Positions 39,529 to 47,884 of a stretch of DNA of 64,000 nucleotides are shown here, in pieces. The DNA comes from Actinoplanes sp. M2I2 (GTDB lineage Bacteria; Actinomycetota; Actinomycetes; Mycobacteriales; Micromonosporaceae), in the NCBI RefSeq assembly GCF_023544445.1, contig NZ_JALPVJ010000009.1:310001-374000 (forward strand), given 5' to 3'. The translations under genes and the position numbers were made by a program. The notes beneath the pieces were generated by a model. That model ran no database searches and was not told the origin of the DNA. It saw only the letters and a program-made list of their open reading frames with translations. How positions within the stretch are numbered: the stretch's first letter is position 1; each line of letters begins with the position of its first letter.

Positions 39529-40329
39529 ATGACCGGGACAACACGACGCCGACCAGCCGGGGACCGTGCTCGCCGCCGGGCCGTCCGCGCGCTGGCCGCC
39601 CAGCTCGGAGTGGCTTATTCGGTCGCCGCGCGCCTGCTGGCCGACGACCACCGGCAGTCGCTGTTCGCCCAGCGCGAACAGCGCCCGTTCCACGCCCGGG
39701 TCCGCGACACGCGCGAGGCGGTGCAGCTTCCCCTGGGCCGGGCGGCTCACCTGACGGCTCGTTTCCCGCGGTTGCGAACCCCGGCCGGGGTGGTCTACGA
39801 CGGTGGTCACCGGGAGACTGTCCTGGCCATGCTCTACGCCGTGCTCCTGCACGAGTCGCCGGCGCTGAAGCCCGCGCCGGACGAGCTGTCGTGGGTGGCC
39901 GAGCTGGGCGAGGAGGCCGCCGTCGACATCACCTGCGGGGCGCTCGACCGCGCGGCCCGCCGGCTGCTCGACGAGGATTCCTGGCGCCTGTGGAACCGCG
40001 TCGAGGCCGCCCTGACGGCCGGCGAGAACGGCGACGACCGGCGCGTACGGGACGCGGCGATCACCCTCGGCCGGGAGCTGCGCGCGGTCAGCCTGCGGGG
40101 TTCGGTGCCCGGCGCCCGGCAGACGCTGGACGCGGTGCTCGTCGGGCCCTTCCACGGGCCGACGCCGGGCGCGCGGATCCGCGCCGGAGGCCGCCCGGCC
40201 ACCGTGGTCGGCGTCCGCTGGCCGGTCACCGGCCCACCGGTCGCCTACGAGGTCCGTGACGAGACCGGCCCGGCCACGCGCGTCGTCCCGGCCGACCCCG
40301 CCGACCAGGACGAGCCGATCGGGGTCTGA
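39529..40329 (+). CDS. Hypothetical protein
   Basis: 266 aa with an excellent ribosome site (GGAAGGAGG, 5 nt before ATG 39529) and normal codon use, so it is a real gene. It is basic at the N-terminus, mainly helical to about residue 190 (RRRAVRALAAQLGVAYSVAARLLADD looks like a DNA-binding or helical bundle start), and ends in a small beta region (PGARIRAGGRPATVVGVRWPVTGPPVAYEVRDETG), reminiscent of a short SH3-like or KOW-like barrel. I do not recognise the family. It diverges from clpC over 198 bp and converges with the next gene 4 bases away. Confidence 0.65.
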   Translation: MTGTTRRRPAGDRARRRAVRALAAQLGVAYSVAARLLADDHRQSLFAQREQRPFHARVRDTREAVQLPLGRAAHLTARFPRLRTPAGVVYDGGHRETVLAMLYAVLLHESPALKPAPDELSWVAELGEEAAVDITCGALDRAARRLLDEDSWRLWNRVEAALTAGENGDDRRVRDAAITLGRELRAVSLRGSVPGARQTLDAVLVGPFHGPTPGARIRAGGRPATVVGVRWPVTGPPVAYEVRDETGPATRVVPADPADQDEPIGV

Positions 40330-40333
40330 CCGG

Positions 40334-41578
40334 CTACTCGATCACCCGGGCCTGGTAATCGGCCAGCCGGGGAACGTCACCGAGGGCCGGGTGGATCTCT
40401 CCGGCGGCGTACGGCAACGCGTGCTGCAGCAGGTCGGCGGGCGTGCCGGCCCGGTCGGCGAGCCAGGTGACCCAGTCCGGCAGCAGGGCGGCCACCCGGT
40501 CGGCGTAGCCCGCTTCGAACTCCTCACCGCAGATCAGCCGGACGTGCGCCACCCGGTGCGGTGAACAGCAGTGATAAAGCTCCGACACGTCGGCGGGCCA
40601 GATCTCGGCCAAAGCCTCGGCCAGGTCGTCGAGATCGTCCGGGGCGGCCTCGGCCGGGCGGTTCCGCTGCCACGCGACGAAGTCCGCCGCATCGGGCCGG
40701 CCGGGGACGGCCGGCCGCACCGGGTAGGACGAGGCATCGTCGAGCAGAGCCTCGGCCAGCCGGCGGCTGCGGAAGTACTCGGCGTGCTGGGCGATCGTCT
40801 CGGCGCCGACGGCCAGTAGTCCTTCGACGCGGGGCAGGATGCTCTCGAGCAGCAGCCCGTCGTCGATACCGGCCCACTCGGCGTCACCGGCCGCGAAGTC
40901 TCCGACGCCGGCTCGCCACGCGTCGAGCGCCTCCGCGGGTGAGCTGTGGAAGCCGCTGTGCACGGTGATCGGGCGGTACGTGCAGACGTCGATGTCCCAC
41001 AGATACCAGCGCTCCCCGAACCGAGCGAGCACCGCTATGCGGCTGCCGTAGCGGTCCCGGGCCCACCGGACGTCGCCGGTCGCCGGAGCCACCTCGGTGA
41101 GCGCCGGCAGACCGCCGCCACCGGGCAGCCGGCGAAGATCGTCGACCGGCGTGCCCATGCGCTCGATCAACCCGACCGGCACGGTCGAGAGCGTGGTGTC
41201 CAGAATCTTCCACGCTGCCGCGACCGGTTCACCGCCCAGTAGCGCGGCCTTCACGGCCGCGGCCGCGGACCCGACCAGGGAGACGGCGAAGTCTTCGGCC
41301 CCGACGTACTGCTCGACGGGCCGCTGGACCAACTCGTGGAGCACCGGCCCGAGCCGCGCGCAGAGCTCATCCTGGAGAGCGTCCTGGTCCCTGGTCGCGG
41401 CGCCCGCTGCGAGTTCACCGATCAGCGCGTCCGCCACGGGACGACCCAGCTCGACCCGTCTGGTTCTGACGCGCCCGGCCCCGTCGAGGACGTCGAGGAG
41501 GTCACGGGCCGCGCTCGTCTGCTTCGACGAGGATCGACGCCGGTTCGTCTTGGTCTTGCGCTTACGCGACACGGGCAT
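40334..41578 (-). CDS. Hypothetical protein
   Basis: 414 aa. It starts with a very basic segment (SRKRKTKTNRRRSSSK) and continues as an acidic, Ala/Leu-rich helical protein. The middle has an aromatic beta region (WARDRYGSRIAVLARFGERWYLWDIDVCTYRPITVHSGF). A CC pair (ELYHCCSPH) is followed by ICGEEFE. No catalytic motif or membrane segment stands out and I do not recognise the family. TAGGAT ends 6 nt before ATG 41578, suggesting a leaderless transcript. It converges with the preceding hypothetical gene. Confidence 0.65.
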   Translation of the reverse strand: MPVSRKRKTKTNRRRSSSKQTSAARDLLDVLDGAGRVRTRRVELGRPVADALIGELAAGAATRDQDALQDELCARLGPVLHELVQRPVEQYVGAEDFAVSLVGSAAAAVKAALLGGEPVAAAWKILDTTLSTVPVGLIERMGTPVDDLRRLPGGGGLPALTEVAPATGDVRWARDRYGSRIAVLARFGERWYLWDIDVCTYRPITVHSGFHSSPAEALDAWRAGVGDFAAGDAEWAGIDDGLLLESILPRVEGLLAVGAETIAQHAEYFRSRRLAEALLDDASSYPVRPAVPGRPDAADFVAWQRNRPAEAAPDDLDDLAEALAEIWPADVSELYHCCSPHRVAHVRLICGEEFEAGYADRVAALLPDWVTWLADRAGTPADLLQHALPYAAGEIHPALGDVPRLADYQARVIE

Positions 41579-41584
41579 CGAAGA

Positions 41585-41590
41585 ATCCTA
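41585..41590 (-). promoter_or_regulatory. Candidate -10 box of the 414-aa hypothetical gene
   Basis: TAGGAT on the minus strand, followed by 6 nt and the ATG. No Shine-Dalgarno sequence is present. Confidence 0.4.
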
Positions 41591-41637
41591 GCCAGCGCGG
41601 CGATCGTGTCCCCCTTTCGCGTGACCGGCCGCCGGTC

Positions 41638-42462
41638 TCAGCGGGGCAGGGTGGGCAGGGCTTCGGTGAGCATCGGGCGCCAGTCGGACAGGGGGGCGAC
41701 GTCGGTGGCGGCCCAGCTGTCGTGGGACAGGACGCTGTACGCCGGGCGGCGGGCCGGGCGGGGGAAACGGTCGCTGGTGGTCGGGCGGACCCGGGCCGGG
41801 TCGAGGCCGGCCTGTTCGAAGACGGCTCGGGCCAGGCCGAACCACGTGGTCGAGCCGGCCGCCGTGCCGTGGTGGACGCCCGGCCGGGCGCCGGAACGGG
41901 CCAGGGCGACCACCTGCCGGGCCAGCGCCCACGACCAGGTGGGCGGGCCCGTCTGGTCGTCGACGACGTCGACCGTGTCGCGCTCCGCGGCCAGCCGCAG
42001 CATGGTCCGGACGAAGTTGGGGCCGTGGGCACCGTACAGCCAGGCCGTGCGGACGACCGAGCCGCCCGCTTCGAGGGCGAGGCGCTCCCCCAGGGCCTTG
42101 CCGCGGCCGTAGGCGTTGACCGGCGACGGCGGTGCGTCCGAGGCGTACGGGGTGGTGGCTCGGCCGTCGAAGACGTAGTCGGTGGAGATGTGGATCAGCC
42201 GGGGCGAGGCCAGATGGCGGACGGCGTGGCCGTTGATCGCGGTGGCCGCCTCCTCGGCGGTCTCGGCGCCGTCGACGTCGGTCCACGCCGCGGCGTTGAG
42301 CACGAAACGGTCGCCGTCGATCGCGGCGCGCACCGCGGCCGGGTCGGTGATGTCGAGCTGGGCCCGGGTTGCCGCGACCACGTCGGTCTCGCCGGCCTCG
42401 GCCAGGGCGGCGCACAGGTCGTGGCCGAGCAGGCCGCCGGCCCCGGTGACGAGCCAGCGCAT
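41638..42462 (-). CDS. rmlD: dTDP-4-dehydrorhamnose reductase
   Basis: 274 aa SDR enzyme, last step of dTDP-L-rhamnose synthesis (NADPH reduction of dTDP-4-keto-L-rhamnose). The nucleotide motif is VTGAGGLLG, followed by LDITD, LNAAAWTDVDGAE, HISTDYVFDG and the catalytic YGRGK (YxxxK). The helix before HISTDYVFDG is several residues shorter than in most RmlD proteins, a local deletion that should be tolerable. Its ATG shares one base with the rmlB stop (TGATG), so rmlB-rmlD form an operon. Confidence 0.94.
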   Translation of the reverse strand: MRWLVTGAGGLLGHDLCAALAEAGETDVVAATRAQLDITDPAAVRAAIDGDRFVLNAAAWTDVDGAETAEEAATAINGHAVRHLASPRLIHISTDYVFDGRATTPYASDAPPSPVNAYGRGKALGERLALEAGGSVVRTAWLYGAHGPNFVRTMLRLAAERDTVDVVDDQTGPPTWSWALARQVVALARSGARPGVHHGTAAGSTTWFGLARAVFEQAGLDPARVRPTTSDRFPRPARRPAYSVLSHDSWAATDVAPLSDWRPMLTEALPTLPR

Positions 42463-43424
42463 CAGGCCGCGCCCCGGGCCTTGAGCGGCTCCCACCAGGC
42501 TCGGTTGTCGCGATACCAGGCGACCGTGGCGGCGAGTCCCTCGTCGAGGCCGACCCGCGGGGCGTAGCCGAGCTCCTCGCTGATCTTCGTGATGTCCAGT
42601 GAGTAGCGGCGGTCGTGGCCCTTGCGGTCGGCCACCGGGCGCACCCGGTCCCAGCCGGCGCCGCAGGCTTCGAGCAGACGGCCGGTCAGTTCGCGGTTGG
42701 TCAGTTCGGTGCCGCCGCCGATGTTGTAGACCTCGCCGGCGCGGCCCTTCTCCAGCACCAGTTGGATGCCGCGGCAGTGGTCGGAGACGTGCAGCCAGTC
42801 GCGCACGTTGCCGCCGTCGCCGTAGAGCGGGATCTGCTCGCCGTCCAGCAGGTTGGTGATGAAGAGCGGGATGACCTTCTCCGGGAACTGGTGGTGTCCG
42901 TAGTTGTTGGAGCACCGGGTGACGACGACGTCCAGGCCGTGGGTCCGGTGGGCGGCCAGGGCGAGCAGGTCGGAGCCGGCCTTGGACGCCGCGTAGGGCG
43001 AATTCGGGTCCAGCGGCCAGGTTTCGGTCCACGAGCCCTCGTCGATCGAGCCGTACACCTCGTCGGTGGAGACGTGCACGAAACGCCCGACGCCGGCGGC
43101 CCGCGCCGCGTCGAGCAACGCCTGGGTGCCGAGCACGTTCGTTCGCACGAAGGGCATCGCGCCGGTAATCGACCGATCCACGTGCGATTCGGCCGCGAAG
43201 TGGACAACCGCGTCGTGACCGGGAAGAAGCTCGCGCACCAGGTGGTCATCGGCGATATCGCCACGGACGAACCGTAAACGGGGGTGTTCCTGCGGGAGGT
43301 TGTCTCGATTGCCCGAATAGGACAGTAGATCGAGGACGGTCACCGTCGTTTTGTCATCGTCCAGGAGGCCACGGACATAAGCCGATCCGATGAAACCGGC
43401 GCCACCGGTCACAAAAATGTGCAC
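42462..43424 (-). CDS. rmlB: dTDP-glucose 4,6-dehydratase
   Basis: 320 aa extended SDR that converts dTDP-glucose to dTDP-4-keto-6-deoxyglucose. VTGGAGFIGSAYVR binds NAD, STDEVYGSI carries the dehydratase Thr-Asp-Glu triad, and YAASKAGSD the Tyr/Lys pair. Further RmlB blocks are RCSNNYGHHQFPEKVIP and PLYGDGGNVRDWLHV. GTG 43424 is chosen as start because it sits at the family's N-terminus, 8 nt after a TACACT -10 box. It is divergent from rmlA. Confidence 0.95.
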   Translation of the reverse strand: MHIFVTGGAGFIGSAYVRGLLDDDKTTVTVLDLLSYSGNRDNLPQEHPRLRFVRGDIADDHLVRELLPGHDAVVHFAAESHVDRSITGAMPFVRTNVLGTQALLDAARAAGVGRFVHVSTDEVYGSIDEGSWTETWPLDPNSPYAASKAGSDLLALAAHRTHGLDVVVTRCSNNYGHHQFPEKVIPLFITNLLDGEQIPLYGDGGNVRDWLHVSDHCRGIQLVLEKGRAGEVYNIGGGTELTNRELTGRLLEACGAGWDRVRPVADRKGHDRRYSLDITKISEELGYAPRVGLDEGLAATVAWYRDNRAWWEPLKARGAA

Positions 43425-43432
43425 GGCTGGCG

Positions 43433-43464
43433 AGTGTAGACAGGGTGGGAGCGCTGCGTAACCT
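43433..43464. promoter_or_regulatory. Overlapping divergent leaderless promoters of rmlBD and rmlAC
   Basis: Minus strand: TTACGC (43456-43461), 17 bases, TACACT (43433-43438), 8 nt before rmlB GTG. Plus strand: TAGACA (43437-43442), 16 bases, TAACCT (43459-43464), 6 nt before rmlA GTG. The -35 box of each overlaps the -10 box of the other, so polymerase can occupy only one at a time. Confidence 0.65.
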
Positions 43465-43470
43465 TCGGTC

Positions 43471-44343
43471 GTGCGCGGAATTCTGCTCGCCGGGGGAACC
43501 GGCTCGCGACTCTGGCCCCTTACCATCGCGACGTCGAAGCAGCTGATGCCGATCTTCGACAAACCGATGATCTACTACCCACTGACCACGCTCGTGTCCG
43601 CCGGCATCCGGGAGATCCTGGTCATCACCACACCGGACGACCAGCCGCTCTTCCGGCGCCTGCTGGGCGACGGCAGCCGCTTCGGGCTGTCGTTGTCGTA
43701 CGCGGAGCAGGCCGAACCGAACGGCATCGCCGAGGCCTTCCGGATCGGCGCCGACTTCATCGGCGACGAACCGGTCGCGTTGATCCTGGGCGACAACATC
43801 TTCCACGGCGTCGGTCTGGGCCGGCAGCTCGCCCGGTTCCGCGATCCGGCCGGCGGCCGGGTCTTCGCCTATCCGGTGGCCGACCCCGAGCGGTACGGGG
43901 TGGTCGAGTTCGACGACGACCGGCGGGTCGTCTCGATCGAGGAGAAGCCGGAGAAGCCCAAGAGCACGTACGTGGTGCCGGGGCTCTACTTCTACGATGC
44001 CGAGGTGGTCGCCATCGCCGACAAGCTCGAGCCCAGTGCCCGCGGCGAGCTCGAGATCACCGCGGTCAACGAGGAGTACCTGCGGCGCGGCCGGCTCGAC
44101 GTGACCGTCCTCGAGCGGGGCACGGTGTGGCTCGACACCGGCACGTTCCAGTCGATGGTGCAGGCGTCGGAGTACGTCCGCGTCATCGAGGAGCGGCAGG
44201 GCCTCAAGATCGGCTGCGTGGAGGAGGCGGCCTGGCGGCTGGGCTTCATCTCCGACGAAGAAGTGCGCGGCCTGGCCGGCCCGTTGATGAAGAGCGGGTA
44301 CGGCGAGTACCTCGTCCGGCTGCTCGACGGCGGTGTGCGATGA
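43471..44343 (+). CDS. rmlA: Glucose-1-phosphate thymidylyltransferase
   Basis: 290 aa nucleotidyltransferase making dTDP-glucose from dTTP and glucose 1-phosphate, first step of the rhamnose pathway. The pyrophosphorylase motif is LLAGGTGSRLWPLT, with the substrate loops SKQLMPIFDKPMIYYP, EQAEPNGIAEAF, LILGDNIFHG, IEEKPEKPKS and VWLDTGTFQSM. The length matches RmlA. Its TGA overlaps the rmlC start (ATGA). GTG 43471 has no ribosome site and probably begins the mRNA. Confidence 0.96.
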   Translation: MRGILLAGGTGSRLWPLTIATSKQLMPIFDKPMIYYPLTTLVSAGIREILVITTPDDQPLFRRLLGDGSRFGLSLSYAEQAEPNGIAEAFRIGADFIGDEPVALILGDNIFHGVGLGRQLARFRDPAGGRVFAYPVADPERYGVVEFDDDRRVVSIEEKPEKPKSTYVVPGLYFYDAEVVAIADKLEPSARGELEITAVNEEYLRRGRLDVTVLERGTVWLDTGTFQSMVQASEYVRVIEERQGLKIGCVEEAAWRLGFISDEEVRGLAGPLMKSGYGEYLVRLLDGGVR

Positions 44344-44969
44344 AGGTCCGTCCGCTGTCCATCGAGGGCGCGTACGAGGTGACGCCGGCCCAGCACGGCG
44401 ACGCCCGCGGCGTGTTCCTCGAGTGGTACCGCTTCGACGCGCTGGCCGCCGCCGTCGGTCACCCGCTCGATCTGGCCCAGGCCAACCTGTCCACCTCGGC
44501 CCGCGATGTGGTGCGGGGCATCCATTTCGCCGACGTGCCACCGGGACAGGCCAAGTACGTCACCTGTGTGGCCGGGGCCGTGCTGGACGTGGTGGTGGAT
44601 CTGCGGGTCGGCTCGCCCACGTTCGGCGCCTGGGAGTCGGTGCTGCTCGACGACGCCGACCGGCGGGCGGTCTACCTGGCCGAGGGGCTGGGGCACGCGT
44701 TCTGCTCGCTCACCGACGGCGCCACCGTGGCCTATCTCTGCTCGAGCACCTATCGCCCCGGGCACGAGCACGGCGTCGACCCGCTCGATCCCGAACTCGG
44801 CATCGTCTGGCCGGCCGCGGTACCGCTGATGTCCACGAAGGACAGTGCGGCGCCTTCGCTGGCCGAGGCTCGGGCGACCGGATTGCTGCCGACTTATGAA
44901 GAGTGTGGACAGTACGTGAAAACACTTCGTCGTGATGCTGACAGCCCCGTTTCCGTCACAGATGATTGA
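44340..44969 (+). CDS. rmlC: dTDP-4-dehydrorhamnose 3,5-epimerase
   Basis: 209 aa cupin-fold epimerase. RGIHFADVPPGQAKYVTCVAGAVLDVVVDLRVGSPTFG carries the catalytic His in RGIH and the conserved KYV; GLGHAFCSL and YLCSSTYRPGHEHGVDPLDPELGIVWP complete the family blocks. It yields dTDP-4-keto-L-rhamnose for RmlD. With rmlA, rmlB and rmlD within 3.3 kb the pathway is complete, so the surface polymer probably contains L-rhamnose. Confidence 0.94.
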   Translation: MKVRPLSIEGAYEVTPAQHGDARGVFLEWYRFDALAAAVGHPLDLAQANLSTSARDVVRGIHFADVPPGQAKYVTCVAGAVLDVVVDLRVGSPTFGAWESVLLDDADRRAVYLAEGLGHAFCSLTDGATVAYLCSSTYRPGHEHGVDPLDPELGIVWPAAVPLMSTKDSAAPSLAEARATGLLPTYEECGQYVKTLRRDADSPVSVTDD

Positions 44970-45050
44970 CCGCCGACATCCGCTGTAGTAAGCGTTCGGA
45001 GCGGCGACGGCTATTGCGGCACGGTGTGCGCCGGTAATGCCGATAGTCCG

Positions 45051-45062
45051 ATGTGAACACAT
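45051..45062. promoter_or_regulatory. Short palindrome upstream of the initiating transferase
   Basis: ATGTG-AA-CACAT lies in the 279-bp gap between rmlC and the sugar transferase gene. The gap must hold the promoter for the next gene; TTGACC with a TAAGCG box around 44967-44995 is one weak candidate. The palindrome could be an operator but is short. Confidence 0.25.
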
Positions 45063-45248
45063 TGGACGCGAACGGTTCTCAGACTCACCCGATCCTCCAA
45101 TTCGCACCGCACGGAAAGGCCTAGCGCACCGGGTCTCCGGGTTGCCAGTCTTGGCGAGGAGTCCTCGTGAGTGACCGCCGGGACACCGATTGTGCATCGA
45201 AGTCCGCAACTCGGACAGTTCAGGCTCGGTCGCTGACGGAGGCACCCC

Positions 45249-46745
45249 GTGCAGACAGTCGGATCAGCATCCACCCTCGACCTCGCTGCCCGGAAAAGCC
45301 CGCTCGACACTCGGATTCCGCCCGGTGCCACCCGGGTCGGCTGGCAGAGCAGATACGTCCGGGCGCTCTACCTCATCGACGCGGTGGCCGGCCTCGGCGC
45401 GGCGTCGGCGGCCCTGGTGGTGCGCTTCGGCTCACCCGTGCGGGAGCCGCTGATCGGTGGCTATCTGCTGATGAGCCTGGTGTTCCCGGCGATCTGGATG
45501 GCCTGCCTGGCGCTCAATCGCGCGTATGAGACCCGGCACCTGTTCGTGGGCACCGACGAGTACGCCCGGGTATTCCGATCCGGTCTGGCATTGACGGCCG
45601 TGCTGGCGATTGTGTCGTTCTCGTTCGACCTCCGCCTGGCCCGGGGATACGTCATTGTCGCGGTGCCGCTGGCGGTGACGGCCAATTTGGCCGCGCGCTA
45701 TGTGATGCGGCAGCGGCTGCACCGCTCGTGGGCCCGCAGCGAACGGCTCCACCGGGTCATTCTGGTCGGCCACGCGCGGGCCGTCGCCGACATGGCCCGC
45801 CGGTTGCGCCGGGAACGGCACCACGGCCTCGGTGTCATCGGCGCGTGCCTGCCGCCGGGTGCGAGCCGCTCCGGCTTCGACGCCGGCATGCCCCCGGTCT
45901 ACGGCACCTTCGACGGGGTGGCCGCGGCGGTCGGCCGGGCCGGGGCGGACACCGTGGTCGTGCTGGCCTGCCCCGAGATCGACGGCGCCGCGCTGCGCCG
46001 GCTCGCCTGGCAGCTGGAACGCGACGACACCGACCTCATCGTGGCCAGCACGCTCGTCGACGTCGCCGGTGACCGCACGACGATCCGCCCGGTCGACGGC
46101 CTGCCGATGCTGCATGTGGACCATCCGCGCCTCAAGGGCAGCGCCCGCTTGGTCAAGGCGGTATTCGACCGGGTCGGCGCCCTGACCCTGCTCCTGCTCG
46201 GCGCGCCGGTGCTGGCCGTGGTGGCCGCCCTGGTCATGTTCGGCCCCGGCGGCCGTGGCCCGGCGATCTTCCGGCAGGAGCGGGTCGGCAAGGACGGGCG
46301 GCTGTTCGTGCTCTACAAGTTCCGCACCATGGTCGTGAACGCCGAGCAGCGCCTCACCCAGCTGCGCGACCTCAACGACACCGACGGCGAGCTGTTCAAG
46401 ATGCGCGACGACCCGCGGGTCACGCCGGTCGGCCGGTGGTTGCGCCGCCTGTCCCTCGACGAGCTGCCCCAGCTGGTGAACGTGCTGAAGGGCGACATGT
46501 CGCTGGTCGGCCCGCGGCCGCCCCTGGCCCGCGAGGTGGCCGGCTACCCGTCCGACATGCTGCGGCGCCTGGTGGTCAAGCCCGGCCTGACCGGGCTGTG
46601 GCAGGTGTCCGGCCGCTCCGACCTGTCCTGGGAGGAGTCGATCCGGCTCGACCTGACGTACGTCGAGAACTGGTCGTTGTCCATGGATCTGGCCATCCTG
46701 GCCCGGACGGTGAGCGCGGTGGTCCGGAGCTCCGGCGCCTACTGA
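45249..46745 (+). CDS. Polyprenyl-phosphate glycosylphosphotransferase (initiating sugar transferase)
   Basis: 498 aa membrane enzyme of the WbaP/CpsE type, which moves a sugar phosphate to undecaprenyl phosphate and starts repeat-unit assembly. Four N-terminal transmembrane helices (about 40-165), a CoA-binding-like middle domain (VILVGHARAVADMARRL) and the C-terminal transferase domain are seen, with a hydrophobic entry helix, GRGPAIFRQERVGKDGRLF, KFRTMV, DELPQLVNVLKGDMSLVGPRPPL and KPGLTGLWQVSGRS. GTG 45249 has GGAGG 6 nt upstream. It should commit the rhamnose-containing polymer made by the genes downstream. Confidence 0.94.
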   Translation: MQTVGSASTLDLAARKSPLDTRIPPGATRVGWQSRYVRALYLIDAVAGLGAASAALVVRFGSPVREPLIGGYLLMSLVFPAIWMACLALNRAYETRHLFVGTDEYARVFRSGLALTAVLAIVSFSFDLRLARGYVIVAVPLAVTANLAARYVMRQRLHRSWARSERLHRVILVGHARAVADMARRLRRERHHGLGVIGACLPPGASRSGFDAGMPPVYGTFDGVAAAVGRAGADTVVVLACPEIDGAALRRLAWQLERDDTDLIVASTLVDVAGDRTTIRPVDGLPMLHVDHPRLKGSARLVKAVFDRVGALTLLLLGAPVLAVVAALVMFGPGGRGPAIFRQERVGKDGRLFVLYKFRTMVVNAEQRLTQLRDLNDTDGELFKMRDDPRVTPVGRWLRRLSLDELPQLVNVLKGDMSLVGPRPPLAREVAGYPSDMLRRLVVKPGLTGLWQVSGRSDLSWEESIRLDLTYVENWSLSMDLAILARTVSAVVRSSGAY

Positions 46746-46781
46746 CCCGGTGGGCCGGAAAGAACTGGACGCGCTGAGGCC

Positions 46782-46802
46782 CGGCCTTGTAGCTTGCAGC
46801 CG
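46782..46802. promoter_or_regulatory. Partial match to a rifamycin-associated element (weak)
   Basis: CGGCCTTG and GCAGCCG flank a TAGCTT core upstream of the rox-like gene. Genes for rifampin inactivation in actinobacteria often have a 19-bp inverted repeat, the rifamycin-associated element, containing GGCCTTGC/GCAAGGCC-like arms. Only one arm (GGCCTTG) matches well here; I recall the consensus only approximately. Confidence 0.25.
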
Positions 46803-46832
46803 ACCGCGACGACGCCCGAGGAGGTGAGCCCC

Positions 46833-46892
46833 ATGAACGCTGTATCGATGTGGGTGCTCCCGCCGGCCGTCGCGGTCGGGCGATCGACGTAG
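46833..46892 (+). CDS. Possible 19-codon leader peptide
   Basis: ATG 46833 follows AGGAGG by 8 nt and opens a frame for MNAVSMWVLPPAVAVGRST, ending at TAG 46892, 45 bases before the rox-like gene. The strong ribosome site makes translation likely. A leader or upstream-ORF control is possible; I do not recognise the peptide. Confidence 0.45.
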   Translation: MNAVSMWVLPPAVAVGRST

Positions 46893-46937
46893 GTGTCGCC
46901 AGGAGCGCCTGACCGACGCTCCCGAAAGGCCACACCC

Positions 46938-47816
46938 ATGTACGACGTTGTCATCGCCGGATGCGGACCGGCCGGCGCCATGCTGGCTGCCGAGCTTCGA
47001 CTGCACGATGTGCGGGTCCTCGTTCTCGAGAAGGAGACCGAGCCCGCCTCGTTCGTCCGCATCGTCGGCCTGCACATCCGCACCCTCGAGTTGCTGGCCA
47101 TGCGCGGGCTCCTGGACCGGGTCCTCGAACACGGCCGGCGACGGCCGGCCGCCGGTTTCTTCGCCGCCATCGCCAAGCCCGCGCCGCGAAACCTGGATTC
47201 CCGGTACGCCTACCTGGTGGGCATCCCCCAGCCGGTCATCGTGCGCCTGCTCGAGGAGCGGGCAATCGAACTGGGGGCTCAGGTCCGCCACGGTTGCGCG
47301 GTGGCCGGTCTCGAGCAGGACGACGAGGGTGTGACGGTCGAGCTGGCCGGCGGCGAACGACTACGCGCCCGCTATCTCGTCGGCTGTGACGGTGGGCGCA
47401 GCACGGTGCGCAAACTGGCCGGGATCGGTTTCCCCGGCGAGCCCGCGCGGACCGCGACGCTGATGGGCGAGATGGAAGTGGGCGTGCCGCCGGAGGAGGT
47501 CGCCGCCACGATGGCCGAGATCGGCCGGACCGACCGGCGGGTCAGCCTCCAGCCGTTCGGCAACGGCGTCTATCGCGTCATCGTCCCCGCGGCCGGAGCC
47601 GGCGACCGTGCGACGCCCACTGTCGAGGACTTCCGGGAACAGTTGCGCACGATCACCGGGACCGATCTCGGCGTGCACTCCCCGCGCTGGCTGTCGCGTT
47701 TCTCCGACACCACCCGGCTGGCCGAACGGTATCGGGCCGGGCGCGTGCTGCTGGCCGGCGACGATCAGTCCGACCTCGACGATCACCTCGCGCGCTGGTT
47801 CGGGTTGCCCGCCTGA
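46938..47816 (+). pseudogene. Rifampin monooxygenase-like FAD hydroxylase, internally deleted
   Basis: 292 aa where intact relatives have about 470-480. The N-terminus (YDVVIAGCGPAGAMLAAELR, LEKETEPASFVRIVGLHIRT, VGCDGGRSTVRKLAGIGFPG) strongly resembles the rifampin monooxygenase Rox. The chain is normal up to RAGRVLLAGD, where the family continues AAHIHPPTGGQGLN. Here it jumps to DQSDLDDHLARWFGLPA, which looks like the extreme C-terminus of the same family. About 170-190 residues, including the FAD-ribityl GD motif's helix and the substrate roof, are lost in frame, probably by recombination between two AGD-coding segments. The product should lack normal activity. GAAAGG precedes ATG 46938. 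Confidence 0.75.
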
Positions 47817-47884
47817 TTCCTGCCGGTCCGCTGGGAAGCGTCGACCGACGGCAACCCATCGCGCGTCGGCGCATGCGGCTCTCC

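Noticed and set aside
45155..45167. CGAGGA-G-TCCTCG as an operator or terminator
   Set aside because: A 1-base loop cannot form a hairpin and the site is probably a chance palindrome around a GGAGG-like stretch.
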